Part shown: positions 33,701 through 42,615 of the stretch, one piece after another
How positions within the stretch are numbered: the stretch's first letter is position 1
Layout: every line of letters starts with the position of its first letter
NCBI GenBank assembly: GCA_023425865.1
Contig: JAFABV010000002.1
Span: forward strand, 62,001 to 126,000
DNA from: Bacteroidota bacterium
GTDB lineage: Bacteria; Bacteroidota; Bacteroidia; Bacteroidales; Bacteroidaceae
Direction of reading: 5' to 3'
Length of the DNA: 64,000 nucleotides
Translations under genes and position numbers: made by a program
The notes under the pieces: generated by a model
Databases searched by the model: none
What the model was told of the DNA's origin: nothing
Seen by the model: only the letters and a program-made list of their open reading frames with translations

Positions 33701-35011
33701 TCAGCTCTGGCGGGTGTCGTCGAGCAGGCGTCGGCTCAGCGCCCTCACCGGATACCATACGGCTAACCAGCCGGCGACGATGACGGTGATGAAGATGAGC
33801 AGCACGTCGATGTAGTGTACGCTTACGGGATAGGCGTTGACCACGTAGGTGCCGTCGGCATTGCCCATCTTGATGAAGCCGTATTGCTGTTGCAGCAGGC
33901 AGAGCAGCAGCCCTAAACCAATGCCGAGAATGGCTCCGAAGAAACTGATGAGACGCCCTTCGAAAAGAAAGATGTTGGTAATCTGTGTGTCGCGCGCGCC
34001 AAGGTTGCGCAAGGTCACCACGTCGTCTTTCTTGTCGATGATGAGCATCGACAGCGAGCCGATGATGTTGAAGCAGGCCACGATGAGGATGAAGGTAAGG
34101 AAGATGTAAGCCATGAGTTTCTCTACCTGCATGATCTTAAACGTGTCGGCCTGCTGTTCAAAGCGGTCTTCCACCTTGTAGCGGTCGCCCGCTATGCGCT
34201 GCATCTTCGCCTTTACCGCGTCGAAGTCAGAGCCAGGCTTCAGCCTGATTTCGAGTGCCGAGACCATGCCTTGCTGGTCGAAGAGGTTGCGGGCAAAGCC
34301 TAAGCTGGTGATGATGTACCCCTTGTCGTATTTGCCCTGATTGACGGCAAATACCACGCCGGTAGACAATAGCGAGTCTACCACAAAGCCTTCTTGCGGA
34401 CTGCTCATGTCGAGTTGTCCCTCGCGACGTGGCGCGTAAATCATGAGATAGTCTTGCCACCGGCTGCCCGTGCCTAACGTCTGTGCCAGCCTGATGCCCG
34501 GCGTGCCAAACTGCAGGTTGGCGGTGTGCAGTTCGAAGCGGCCGTCGCCGTAGAGTATGTCGGTGATGTGGGTCAGGTCGGCAAAGTTGTCGTCAACACC
34601 CTTGATGGTCACCATGGCCTGCTTGCCGTTGTATATGGCCATGGCCATGTCTTCGACGGTCTCGGTGGCCACCTCTACCTGTGGCAGATGGCGTATCTCG
34701 GTGAGTATGGGGTCGTCGGCCGGCGCGGTCTTGCCCTTGACGGGCATGACCTTGATTTGCGGGTCGAAGTTGGTAAAGAAACTGGCCACGAGGTCGTGAA
34801 AGCCGTTGAACACCGACAAAACGATGACAAGTGCCATGGTGGCCACGGCGACACCAATGACAGAAATCAGTGAAATGACGTTGATGGCGTGGGTCTTCTT
34901 CTTGGAGAACAGGTACCTGCGGGCAATAAAAAAGCCCACCTTGTCCCACCCCGGCAGGGTGTGGCGACGGGTGGCCTTGTCTGTAACGGTGTTGTTTGTG
35001 TTGTCTTCCAT
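33701..35011 (-). CDS. FtsX-like ABC transporter permease (LolC/E type)
   Basis: 436 residues. One N-terminal helix (about residues 43-65, INVISLISVIGVAVATMALV) is followed by a MacB-like periplasmic domain (about 70-290) and three C-terminal helices. This is the layout of LolC/LolE permeases that release lipoproteins from the inner membrane. The ATPase is not encoded here and must be elsewhere. It is the last gene of the envelope cluster, downstream of rbfA. A lipoprotein-export role is inferred from family only. Confidence 0.87.
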   Translation of the reverse strand: MEDNTNNTVTDKATRRHTLPGWDKVGFFIARRYLFSKKKTHAINVISLISVIGVAVATMALVIVLSVFNGFHDLVASFFTNFDPQIKVMPVKGKTAPADDPILTEIRHLPQVEVATETVEDMAMAIYNGKQAMVTIKGVDDNFADLTHITDILYGDGRFELHTANLQFGTPGIRLAQTLGTGSRWQDYLMIYAPRREGQLDMSSPQEGFVVDSLLSTGVVFAVNQGKYDKGYIITSLGFARNLFDQQGMVSALEIRLKPGSDFDAVKAKMQRIAGDRYKVEDRFEQQADTFKIMQVEKLMAYIFLTFILIVACFNIIGSLSMLIIDKKDDVVTLRNLGARDTQITNIFLFEGRLISFFGAILGIGLGLLLCLLQQQYGFIKMGNADGTYVVNAYPVSVHYIDVLLIFITVIVAGWLAVWYPVRALSRRLLDDTRQS

Positions 35012-35149
35012 CTGCGTAAGCGGTCGTGGCGCTGATGTTGTTTGAGTTAGCTCTTTGTGGTGCCTCTCACCGGCGGGGTGAGGGTAGGTGTGGCCTTGCT
35101 CCTCGGTGGAGCGCGTGAAGAGGCACGGTGGGGGGAGGATAAGAGTGGC

Positions 35150-35485
35150 TTATTTCTTCAGCAACTCGTCGATGCGGTCGATATAGTCGAGGCTGTCGTC
35201 GATGAAGAAGCGCAGTTCGGGAATGATGCGCAGCTGATTGCGCACGCGCTGGCCCAGTTCGTAGCGTATGGCTTTCTCGTTGGCGGTGATGTTCTGCAGG
35301 ATGTCGTCGCCCTTCTCAGAGGGGAAGATGCTCAGGTAGGCCGTGCAGATGCTCAGGTCGGGACTGATGCGTACGCGTGTGACGCTGATGAGTACGCCGT
35401 GCATGCTGCGGGTTTGTGTCTGGAAAATCTCGGCGAGCTCCTTTTGCAGCAATCGTGATATTTTGTTTTGTCTTGTCTCTTGCAT
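35150..35485 (-). CDS. rbfA: 30S ribosome-binding factor A
   Basis: A 111-residue KH-like assembly factor needed for 16S rRNA 5' maturation and growth in the cold. The start MQETRQNKISRLLQKELAEIF and the region VRISPDLSICTAYLSIFP match the family; the protein ends DDSLDYIDRIDELLKK. It lies between murI and the permease gene on the same strand, 30 bases after murI. Confidence 0.95.
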   Translation of the reverse strand: MQETRQNKISRLLQKELAEIFQTQTRSMHGVLISVTRVRISPDLSICTAYLSIFPSEKGDDILQNITANEKAIRYELGQRVRNQLRIIPELRFFIDDSLDYIDRIDELLKK

Positions 35486-35515
35486 GTTCTTGAAAATGTA
35501 TATGTGATACTGTTG

Positions 35516-36385
35516 TTATAGGGTTGCGCCGTTGCCGTTGCCCAGTTCGATGTGCTCTACGTCTACCTGTTCGTGGAGGAAGATGGATGCCGTCTCCTTG
35601 AAACGGTCGGCACTCTCGGTGGTATAATAGGTCACGGTGCCGTTCTTGGTGAGGCGCCGGTCTAACCGCGGATGCCGTTGTAGATATGCCTGAAGGCTTT
35701 CGGCCACATATTCGCCCTGCGCCACGATGCGTATGCCCGGGTCTACATATTTCAGTATCTTGGGCATGAGCAGCGGAAAATGGGTGCAGCCGAGGATGAT
35801 GGTGTCGATGGCGGGGTCTTGCAGCATGAGCTGGTCGATGCGCTTCTTGACAAAGTAATCGGCGCCCGGCGAGTCGCACTCGTTGTATTCCACCAAGGGC
35901 ACCCAGAAGGGGCAGGCTTGTCCGGTGACCTTGATGTCGGGCCAGAGCTTGGCAATCTCAAGGTCGTAGCTGCGGCTTTTCACCGTGCCCTCGGTGGCAA
36001 AGAATCCTACATGCCCGTTGCGGGTAATCTTGCCGATGACCTCTGCCGTGGGGCGAATGATGCCTAACACGCGGCGCTCGGGGTCCCACAGGGGCAGATC
36101 GTTCTGCTGTATCGACCTGAGGGCCTTGGCCGAGGCGGTGTTGCATCCCAACACAATGAGTTGGCAACCCATGGAGAAAAGCTTTTCGACCGCCTCACGG
36201 GTAAACTCGTATACCACCTCGAACGACCGTGGGCCGTAAGGGGCGCGCGCGTTGTCGCCCAGATACACAAAGTCGTACTGGGGAAGCAACTGGCGTATGC
36301 CATGCAGGATGGTGAGACCGCCATATCCGGAGTCGAAGACACCGATGGGGCCTGGCTGCTGGGGAAAACGTGAGGTGGTGAGCAT
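35516..36385 (-). CDS. murI: Glutamate racemase
   Basis: A 289-residue enzyme supplying D-glutamate for peptidoglycan. Both catalytic cysteines are visible, in LGCNTASAKAL and LGCTHFPLLMPK, and the substrate loop FDSGYGGLTILH is near the N-terminus. It starts 17 bases after the third OmpH-family gene, inside the envelope cluster. Confidence 0.96.
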   Translation of the reverse strand: MLTTSRFPQQPGPIGVFDSGYGGLTILHGIRQLLPQYDFVYLGDNARAPYGPRSFEVVYEFTREAVEKLFSMGCQLIVLGCNTASAKALRSIQQNDLPLWDPERRVLGIIRPTAEVIGKITRNGHVGFFATEGTVKSRSYDLEIAKLWPDIKVTGQACPFWVPLVEYNECDSPGADYFVKKRIDQLMLQDPAIDTIILGCTHFPLLMPKILKYVDPGIRIVAQGEYVAESLQAYLQRHPRLDRRLTKNGTVTYYTTESADRFKETASIFLHEQVDVEHIELGNGNGATL

Positions 36386-36402
36386 GCTGGTTGGGTTACT
36401 GC

Positions 36403-36942
36403 TTATTTCAGGGCGGAGAGGATGGCGTTGGTGACATCTTCACCTAAGGCGGTGTTGACATAGGGGGCTGCCTGGTTGTCGGTGTTGAGAATGAAGGCCA
36501 GTCCATGGGCAGCTCCCACCTCCTGAATGGCCGCGTTGAGGCGGTCTTTGAGGGGCTTGAAGGCATCTTTCTCGGCCTGCTGCAGCAGGCGCTGTGACTC
36601 TTTCTTGAAGGCGGCGTTCTTCTCTATCAACTCCTGAAGCTCGGCCTGGCGCTTCTGAAGAATAGTGGGGGCAAAGTCGCGCTGCCCCTCAAGAAACTGT
36701 TCGTACTTGGCGTTGAACTCGCTTTCCACGCGTTGCATCTCATTGTCGTACTTGATGCGCAGGTCGTCGAGATTGCGCTTGACAATCAGGTAGTCGGGCA
36801 GCGACTCTAAGGTAGACTGATAGCTGAAATAGCCGAAGCGCAGCGCCGGGGTGGTGGTTTGCGCCGGCAAAGGCATGGCGTCTTGGGCATGCGTGTGAGG
36901 CGCGGCCAAGGCGAGCATGAGGAAAAGTACCAGTTGTTTCAT
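36403..36942 (-). CDS. OmpH/Skp-family periplasmic chaperone, third copy
   Basis: 179 residues from the ATG at 36940-36942. A signal peptide (MKQLVLFLMLALAAPHTHAQ) is followed by an extra 20-residue Pro/Thr segment, then the Skp-like coiled coil (about residues 55-130), ending ALGEDVTNAILSALK. Skp proteins hold outer-membrane proteins for BamA. This copy is the most diverged of three consecutive paralogues. Confidence 0.88.
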   Translation of the reverse strand: MKQLVLFLMLALAAPHTHAQDAMPLPAQTTTPALRFGYFSYQSTLESLPDYLIVKRNLDDLRIKYDNEMQRVESEFNAKYEQFLEGQRDFAPTILQKRQAELQELIEKNAAFKKESQRLLQQAEKDAFKPLKDRLNAAIQEVGAAHGLAFILNTDNQAAPYVNTALGEDVTNAILSALK

Positions 36943-36990
36943 TGCTTGATGATGGTTTGGGTGAATGGAAGGGAGGGGGAAATAATGCAC

Positions 36991-37026
36991 AAGGTGAGAC
37001 CTGCCCGAAATGGGGAGGCCTCACCT
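36991..37026. terminator. Intercistronic hairpin between OmpH copies 2 and 3
   Basis: AAGGTGAG-CCT-CCC pairs with GGG-AGG-CTCACCTT over about 16 bases with two mismatches. No T run follows, so it may act as partial attenuator or message stabiliser. Confidence 0.5.
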
Positions 37027-37062
37027 TGCCTCCCTTGCGATGAAGAGAGGAGTGATGCGATA

Positions 37063-37557
37063 TTATTTCATCTTGCTGATCTCTGCCTGCACCTTTGAGG
37101 TAACGTCCTCTACGTTAGAACCGGTGAACACGGCAACGCCCTCTTCAAAGATGTAGGTGTAGCCGCCGGTCTTGCCAACGGTGTCGATGGCAGCGCGAAC
37201 CTTGGTGACAACGGGCTGCATCTTCTCTTGCTGAGCCTTCTGCAGGGCCTGCTGGTTGTCGGAGTAGGTCTGCTGGATCTTCTGGTAGAGCTGCTGCAGC
37301 TCCTGCTCCTTCTGCTGCTGGGCAGTGGCGTTCATGGTGCTCTTTCCCTTGTCGTAGGCCTCGCTCTGGCGCTGCAGTTCTTCCTGCATGCTCTTGAGGT
37401 CGTTCTCGTACTGCTTGGCTGTAGCCTCGAGCTCGCCGTTGATCTTAGAAATCTCGGGCAGAGACTGCATGATGGTCTGGGTGTTCACTTTGCCAAACTT
37501 CTGGGCGAAAGTAGCCAAAGGAGCCATCAGCATGATCATCAAAATAAGTTTTTTCAT
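37063..37557 (-). CDS. OmpH/Skp-family periplasmic chaperone, second copy
   Basis: 164 residues with signal peptide MKKLILMIMLMAPLATFAQ, then KFGKVNTQTIMQSLPE, the usual Skp N-terminal strand. A long Gln/Glu/Lys-rich coiled coil follows (about residues 40-115), and the C-terminal strand is TYIFEEGVAVFTG. It should form a trimeric clamp around unfolded outer-membrane proteins. It lies between the other two copies, downstream of bamA. Confidence 0.92.
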   Translation of the reverse strand: MKKLILMIMLMAPLATFAQKFGKVNTQTIMQSLPEISKINGELEATAKQYENDLKSMQEELQRQSEAYDKGKSTMNATAQQQKEQELQQLYQKIQQTYSDNQQALQKAQQEKMQPVVTKVRAAIDTVGKTGGYTYIFEEGVAVFTGSNVEDVTSKVQAEISKMK

Positions 37558-37666
37558 TCTCTTTTTATTGTTTAATTGTTAATTTTATATCGTTGGTAAA
37601 TGTGGCGTACTGGCTTGGCGCGGTGCATGTGGGGGCGCAACGGGCCAGTGAGGTGGGCGGTGTGGC

Positions 37667-38221
37667 TTACCTGCCGTAGCCCAATTTCTGCAGCACCTCG
37701 TTGGAGATGTCGATCTTGGGCGAACCGAAGATGATGGCGGTGTCTGAGGCACGGTCGAGCACGAGGCTGTAGCCGCGAAGCTCGGAAATCTCTTTCACCG
37801 TGTTGTAGACTTCTTCCTGGATGGGTGTCATGAGGCTCTCACGCTTCTTGAACAGTTCTCCTTCAGGGCCGAAGTATTTCTTCTTCAGTTCAGAGGCTTC
37901 CTTCTCCTTTTGCATAATCTGCTCCTGCTTGGTCTTCTTTTGCTCTTGCGAGAGGAACACTACCTCGTTCTGGTAGTTCTTGTACATCGTGGCAGCCTCG
38001 GTGTTGAGCGCCTCGACCTCAGCCTGCCATTTCTTGGAAACCTGATTGAGCTGCTCGTTGGCACGCTCGTAGGCGGGTATGTTTTTCATGACATACTCCA
38101 TGTCTATCAGGGCAAACTTCTGTGCGCTGGCTGTCAGGGGAATGAGCGCAAGTAAGAACAGCGCCGCCAATAGCTTCTTGACGGCAAGCCGCTGTAGGGT
38201 GATTATCCGTTTTGTTCTCAT
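37667..38221 (-). CDS. OmpH/Skp-family periplasmic chaperone, first copy
   Basis: 184 residues. A slightly long signal region (MRTKRIITLQRLAVKKLLAALFL) ends at TASAQ. Then come KFALIDMEYVMKNIPAYERAN, a coiled coil rich in Lys, Gln and Glu (about residues 60-130), and a C-terminal strand GYSLVLDRASDTAIIF. It is the first gene after bamA, the expected partner. Confidence 0.92.
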   Translation of the reverse strand: MRTKRIITLQRLAVKKLLAALFLLALIPLTASAQKFALIDMEYVMKNIPAYERANEQLNQVSKKWQAEVEALNTEAATMYKNYQNEVVFLSQEQKKTKQEQIMQKEKEASELKKKYFGPEGELFKKRESLMTPIQEEVYNTVKEISELRGYSLVLDRASDTAIIFGSPKIDISNEVLQKLGYGR

Positions 38222-38300
38222 AACTTACTTTTATACATACAACCCTAAAGACGAGGTATGGGTTAGAATAGTTACTTTGTTATCTTTTTTTAAGTATTCA

Positions 38301-38323
38301 CCCGTGCCCTCGTGAGGCACGGG
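38301..38323. terminator. Hairpin directly after bamA
   Basis: CCCGTGCC and GGCACGGG form a perfect eight-base stem with a seven-base loop, eight bases past the bamA stop. No T run follows on the minus strand; it may tune expression of the downstream chaperone genes. Confidence 0.5.
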
Positions 38324-38330
38324 GAGGAAG

Positions 38331-40955
38331 TTAGAACTCCTGTCCGAGCACGAAGTGGAACTGGCTGCCTCCCTTGGTGCCGAACACCTTGTCGAAGCCG
38401 TAAGCCCAGTCGATACCCATAAGACCCACCATGGGCAGGAAGATACGCACGCCTACACCGGCGCTGCGCTTCATGTTGAACGGGTTGAAGTTCTTGGTCT
38501 CTGTCCAGGCGTTACCACCTTCGACGAAGGTGAGACCGTAGATGGTGGTGTTGCCCAACATCAGCGGGTAGCGCAATTCGAGCGACATGCGGTCGTAAGC
38601 GTAGCCCGTGTAGCCGTAAGGCGTGAGGGCACCGTTCTCGTAGCCTCGCAGTCCGATGGTTTCCTCAGCATAGCTGGTGGAGTAACCGCTCATACCGTCA
38701 CCACCCACATAGAAGGTCTCAAATGGACTTTTCTTGTATTTGTTATAGCTGCCCAATATACCAAATTCAAAGCGGGTCATCAGCACCAAGCACTTCTGTG
38801 AGTTGGTGAGGGCAGTAAAGGTACGTGACTTGAACTTCCACTTGTGGTACTCAATCCAGCGGTACTTATCCTGCTGCTCGCGCACATAGCTGGGGGAGTT
38901 GCTGTTGGTGGCCAGGTTCTTGTAGTCCTTGCCGTCCCATGCCGACCATGGCGGGGTCACCGTGACGCTGGCACTAAACTCAGAACCGCTACGTGGGAAC
39001 AGGGGATTGTCGACAGAAGAGCGACTGAGGGTGACGCCCAAGTTGAGGTTGTTGGAGTTGCCGTTGGTGATGAGGAAGTACGACCAGTTCTTCAGCATGT
39101 AGCGTGTGTAGGAGAGTTGCACCGACAGGGTGAAGTAATCGTCGGGCCAGCGCAGGCGCTTACCCCAACCGATATTGGCTCCAAAGAGTTTCACGTACTT
39201 GTCTGGGTCGTAATAATTTTCGTAGTTGGTGTAATTGTAACCATAGCTATTATAACCCATCATGTAATTGTAATAGCTATTTTGCCATGCTGAATTGTAG
39301 TAGTTGCTCGACACGTCGGTAGACTTGGAGTAGAAGAAGCCTACGGAGAACTGTATGGGTCGTTTGCCACCAAACCAGTTGGTAGAATAATTCACGTTGT
39401 AACTCTGGTAGTAAGTACCGTTGGTCTGTACGCCGAGAGACAGTTTCTCGCCGTCGCCAACAGGCAATATGCCACGGTGCTCCTTGTTCTTATTGAAGAG
39501 GTTGGCCATGGAGAAGTTGTTGAGTGTCAGGCCCACACGGCCGATGATACCCGTCTGTCCCCAACCGAGTGAGAACTCAATCTGGTCATTCGACTTCTGT
39601 TCCAAGTTCCAGTTGATATCCACGGTACCATTCTCGGGGTCGGGCTTCACGTCGGGCACAACCTTCTCTGGGTCAAAATGCCCCATGGCGGCAATCTCTC
39701 GGGCGGTACGCATGATGGCATCCTTGGAGAAGAGGTCGCCTGGCTTGGTGCGCAGCTCACGGCGCACTACATTCTCGTAAAGGCGGGTGTTGCCGTTGAT
39801 GCGAACATGGTTGAGGTGGGCCAGCGGTCCCTCGGTAACGCGCATCTCAAGGTCGATGCTGTCGCCAACGATGTTGACCTCGGTGGGCTGGATGTTGGAG
39901 AACACGTATCCATTGTTGTAGTAGAGGTTGCCCACGGCATCCTCGTCCTCAGTGAGTCGCTTGCCCATGAGTTTCTGGTTGTATACGTCTTTCGGTTTCA
40001 TGCCCAATTGAGCGGTGAGGAAATCGGAATTGTATACGGTGTTGCCCACCCAGTGGATATTGCGGATGTAATATTTTTCACCCTCTTCCACCTTAATATA
40101 TATGTTGACGTGTTTGTCGTCGGCATTCCATACACTGTCTTCGATGATGGCAGCGTCGCGGAAGCCCAGCTCATAGTATTTCTCTATGAGTTTCTCTTTG
40201 TCTTCCTTCCAACGCTCGGGCGTGAATTTCTTGGACTTGAGGAAGGTGGACAACTTGCCGGCCTCGTGGGTCTTGGCAAAGGCACCCTTCTTCATGAATC
40301 CGCCTTTGATCTTGTGGCTCGACAGTTTCTCGTTGCCTTCGATGATGATGTGGCGCACCTTCATCTTCTCTTTCTTGTCGATCATCACGTCAAGAATCAC
40401 TTCGTTCTTGCCGCTCACGTCCTCGCGCTGCTGGATGTTGATGTCCGCATTCTTGAAGCCTTTGTCGTCGAAGTATTTCTTCGCCAAGATCTTGGCACGG
40501 TCGATCATGTTTGGTGTGATCTGCCCGCCTTTGAGAATACCTAACTTCTGCTCCATGTCCTCACGCTCGGTCTTCTTCAGTCCAATGTAGTTGATCTGTG
40601 ATACGCGTGGACGGGGCTTGAGGGCAATGTGCAGATACACTTTGTTGCCCACGAGTGAGTCGGCGGAGATTTGTACGTCGGAGAAGAGTCCATGGTTCCA
40701 ATAGCGCTTCACGGCCTCGGTGATTTCGTTACCGGGGAGCGAGATGTGCTGTCCCACCGACAGTCCTGATATGCCTGTGAGCATATAGTCTTCATAGCCT
40801 TTCATGCCTGATACGTTGAATCCGCCAATGACCACGTCGCGTGGTGTGGCGGCGTATGTGATGTCGGGATGGACGAGCTTGTCCTGTGCTTCTGCACCTA
40901 TGCAGCATGACATGGCGATGAAGGCTGCGAAAATCTTGTTCTTGTTGTGATGCAT
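38331..40955 (-). CDS. bamA: Outer-membrane protein assembly factor BamA
   Basis: 874 residues. A signal peptide (ending GAEAQ) is followed by five POTRA repeats across about residues 35-450 and a 16-strand barrel to the end. The last strands (SQFHFVLGQEF) end in the terminal Phe used as an assembly signal. The barrel has a Tyr/Asn-rich insertion (about residues 590-640). It is the essential insertase for outer-membrane proteins. It lies downstream of uppS and upstream of three Skp-like chaperones, a coherent envelope assembly set. Confidence 0.96.
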   Translation of the reverse strand: MHHNKNKIFAAFIAMSCCIGAEAQDKLVHPDITYAATPRDVVIGGFNVSGMKGYEDYMLTGISGLSVGQHISLPGNEITEAVKRYWNHGLFSDVQISADSLVGNKVYLHIALKPRPRVSQINYIGLKKTEREDMEQKLGILKGGQITPNMIDRAKILAKKYFDDKGFKNADINIQQREDVSGKNEVILDVMIDKKEKMKVRHIIIEGNEKLSSHKIKGGFMKKGAFAKTHEAGKLSTFLKSKKFTPERWKEDKEKLIEKYYELGFRDAAIIEDSVWNADDKHVNIYIKVEEGEKYYIRNIHWVGNTVYNSDFLTAQLGMKPKDVYNQKLMGKRLTEDEDAVGNLYYNNGYVFSNIQPTEVNIVGDSIDLEMRVTEGPLAHLNHVRINGNTRLYENVVRRELRTKPGDLFSKDAIMRTAREIAAMGHFDPEKVVPDVKPDPENGTVDINWNLEQKSNDQIEFSLGWGQTGIIGRVGLTLNNFSMANLFNKNKEHRGILPVGDGEKLSLGVQTNGTYYQSYNVNYSTNWFGGKRPIQFSVGFFYSKSTDVSSNYYNSAWQNSYYNYMMGYNSYGYNYTNYENYYDPDKYVKLFGANIGWGKRLRWPDDYFTLSVQLSYTRYMLKNWSYFLITNGNSNNLNLGVTLSRSSVDNPLFPRSGSEFSASVTVTPPWSAWDGKDYKNLATNSNSPSYVREQQDKYRWIEYHKWKFKSRTFTALTNSQKCLVLMTRFEFGILGSYNKYKKSPFETFYVGGDGMSGYSTSYAEETIGLRGYENGALTPYGYTGYAYDRMSLELRYPLMLGNTTIYGLTFVEGGNAWTETKNFNPFNMKRSAGVGVRIFLPMVGLMGIDWAYGFDKVFGTKGGSQFHFVLGQEF

Positions 40956-41117
40956 CGTTGGGTAGATATTAGGTGGGAGGGGCGTTGGGTGGAATTGGTG
41001 TGGGGCGATGGTTGCGATGACTTGTTGTTGTCAAGGACCGGGGCTACGCGCTGCCACATGTTTGCCCAATGTACTTCCCTTTTCCTTAATCCTTATTACT
41101 TGTTACCTTTTTATTCT

Positions 41118-41855
41118 TTAGCCGTTTTCCTCTTCTACTTGTGCCTCTGTCTTTCCGAATCGGCGTTGACGTCCTTGGTAGTCGGCAATGGCTTGATGGA
41201 GGTCGTCCTCGGCGAAGTCGGGCCAGAATGTGTCGCAGAAATAGAGTTCTGAGTAAGCCAACTGCCAGAGCAGATAGTTGGATATACGCAACTCACCGCC
41301 CGTGCGGATGAGCAGGTCGGGGTCGGGCATGAAACTGGTGGCCATATGGCTGCTTACCATTTCCTCGGTGATATCCTCGAGGCGTATCTTGCCGTCTTTT
41401 ACCTCGGCGGCAATGTCTCTTGCTGCCTTGGTAATCTCCCATCTGGAGCTATAGCTGAGCGCTACGACCATTGTCATGGCACTGTTGGCCGCCGTGTGGT
41501 CCATCGTCTCCTGCAGTTTCCGCTGTACATTGAGTGGCAGCCTTTCCATTTCTCCCACGACCTGAAAGCGTACGTTGTTCTTCATGAAGATCTCGTCTTC
41601 GAGCGAAGCCAGTACGAGACCCATGAGCGCGGCGATTTCTGTCTCGGGGCGGTTCCAGTTTTCGGTGGAGAACGTGTAGAGTGTAAGATACTTCACACCC
41701 AATCGGGTACACTCTGAGGTAATGCGCCTCACAGTGTCTACGCCGGCCTGATGTCCGTAGCTGCGCTCTTTACCACGTTGCATGGCCCATCTTCCGTTGC
41801 CATCCATGATGATGGCAATGTGCCGTGGGATGCGTGTCATGTCAAGTTCTGCCAT
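41118..41855 (-). CDS. uppS: Isoprenyl transferase (undecaprenyl diphosphate synthase)
   Basis: A 245-residue cis-prenyltransferase making the lipid carrier for peptidoglycan and other glycans. Signatures are IIMDGNGRWAMQRG (catalytic Asp), GHQAGVDTVR, TLYTFSTENWNRP and the C-terminal DLLIRTGGELRISNYLLWQLAYSE, given here in parts as DLLIRTGGELR and LLWQLAYSE. It lies 162 bases upstream of bamA on the same strand. Confidence 0.97.
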   Translation of the reverse strand: MAELDMTRIPRHIAIIMDGNGRWAMQRGKERSYGHQAGVDTVRRITSECTRLGVKYLTLYTFSTENWNRPETEIAALMGLVLASLEDEIFMKNNVRFQVVGEMERLPLNVQRKLQETMDHTAANSAMTMVVALSYSSRWEITKAARDIAAEVKDGKIRLEDITEEMVSSHMATSFMPDPDLLIRTGGELRISNYLLWQLAYSELYFCDTFWPDFAEDDLHQAIADYQGRQRRFGKTEAQVEEENG

Positions 41856-41926
41856 ATCTTATTTGTCCTTTGAAGACGTTGGTCTTTATACTTTTCGTTT
41901 CTGTTTATAGTTTCCCGCCTGTCCGT

Positions 41927-42607
41927 TCACTCCTTGTTGCATGTGGTGCACTTGGCCGCGAAACTATAGGTAAGCGTGAACTGCAGGGCCGTGTAGCAGT
42001 CGGTGTTCTTGAAGATGCCGCTGCTTTTTATGTAGTAGGGGTCTTTCACGCCGTCAAGTTCGTCGCTCTGTGTGAGATGCAGTGCCCATTCCAAGGCGAG
42101 GTTCACGCGTTCAGCCGCTTTGTATTTTACGCCTAAGCCTATGGGAACGTTGAAAGTCACCTTGCCTTTGTCTGCCGTGTCGATATATGTCGCGCCGATG
42201 CCTGCTGTGATAAAGGGCGTGAACCGCTTTGCGCCGCGATAGTCGCGCCCAGTGCCATAGGGCCAGAAGTTATATTCGTATGTGAGGCACAGGTCGTAGA
42301 GTTTGTTGCTGAAGGTATATGGATTTTCGGCATAGTCGGGATAGTAAGTCTCGGCATCGTCTGATGAGCCGTTCATCGTTGTGAATCCTAAGTTCAGCTT
42401 CAGGGCGGAGTGTGGGTTGAAAAGGTATCTTGCCACGATACTCCCCATGGGCTTGAGGTCGCGGGTAAAGCTGCCGTTGAAATCGCCTAAGTAGCCTCCC
42501 AATCCTACACCGGCGCCGATTTCCATGCGGTATTCTTTATCGTCCTGCGCATGCATGAGCGTAGCAGGTGCCAAGAATAGCATCATGGTCATCAGCAGTT
42601 TCTTCAT
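41927..42607 (-). CDS. DUF6089-type outer-membrane barrel protein
   Basis: 226 residues from the ATG at 42605-42607, with signal peptide MKKLLMTMMLFLAPATLMHAQ. The mature protein reads as an eight-strand barrel (EIGAGVGLGGYLGDFNG, YLFNPHSALKLNLGF, TPFITAGIGATYI) and ends LQFTLTYSFAAKCTTCNKE with an unusual CxxC tail. It matches DUF6089, regularly found just upstream of uppS and bamA in Bacteroidales. The function is unknown. It begins eight bases after the DUF6242 gene. Confidence 0.87.
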   Translation of the reverse strand: MKKLLMTMMLFLAPATLMHAQDDKEYRMEIGAGVGLGGYLGDFNGSFTRDLKPMGSIVARYLFNPHSALKLNLGFTTMNGSSDDAETYYPDYAENPYTFSNKLYDLCLTYEYNFWPYGTGRDYRGAKRFTPFITAGIGATYIDTADKGKVTFNVPIGLGVKYKAAERVNLALEWALHLTQSDELDGVKDPYYIKSSGIFKNTDCYTALQFTLTYSFAAKCTTCNKE

Positions 42608-42615
42608 AGGAGTTC

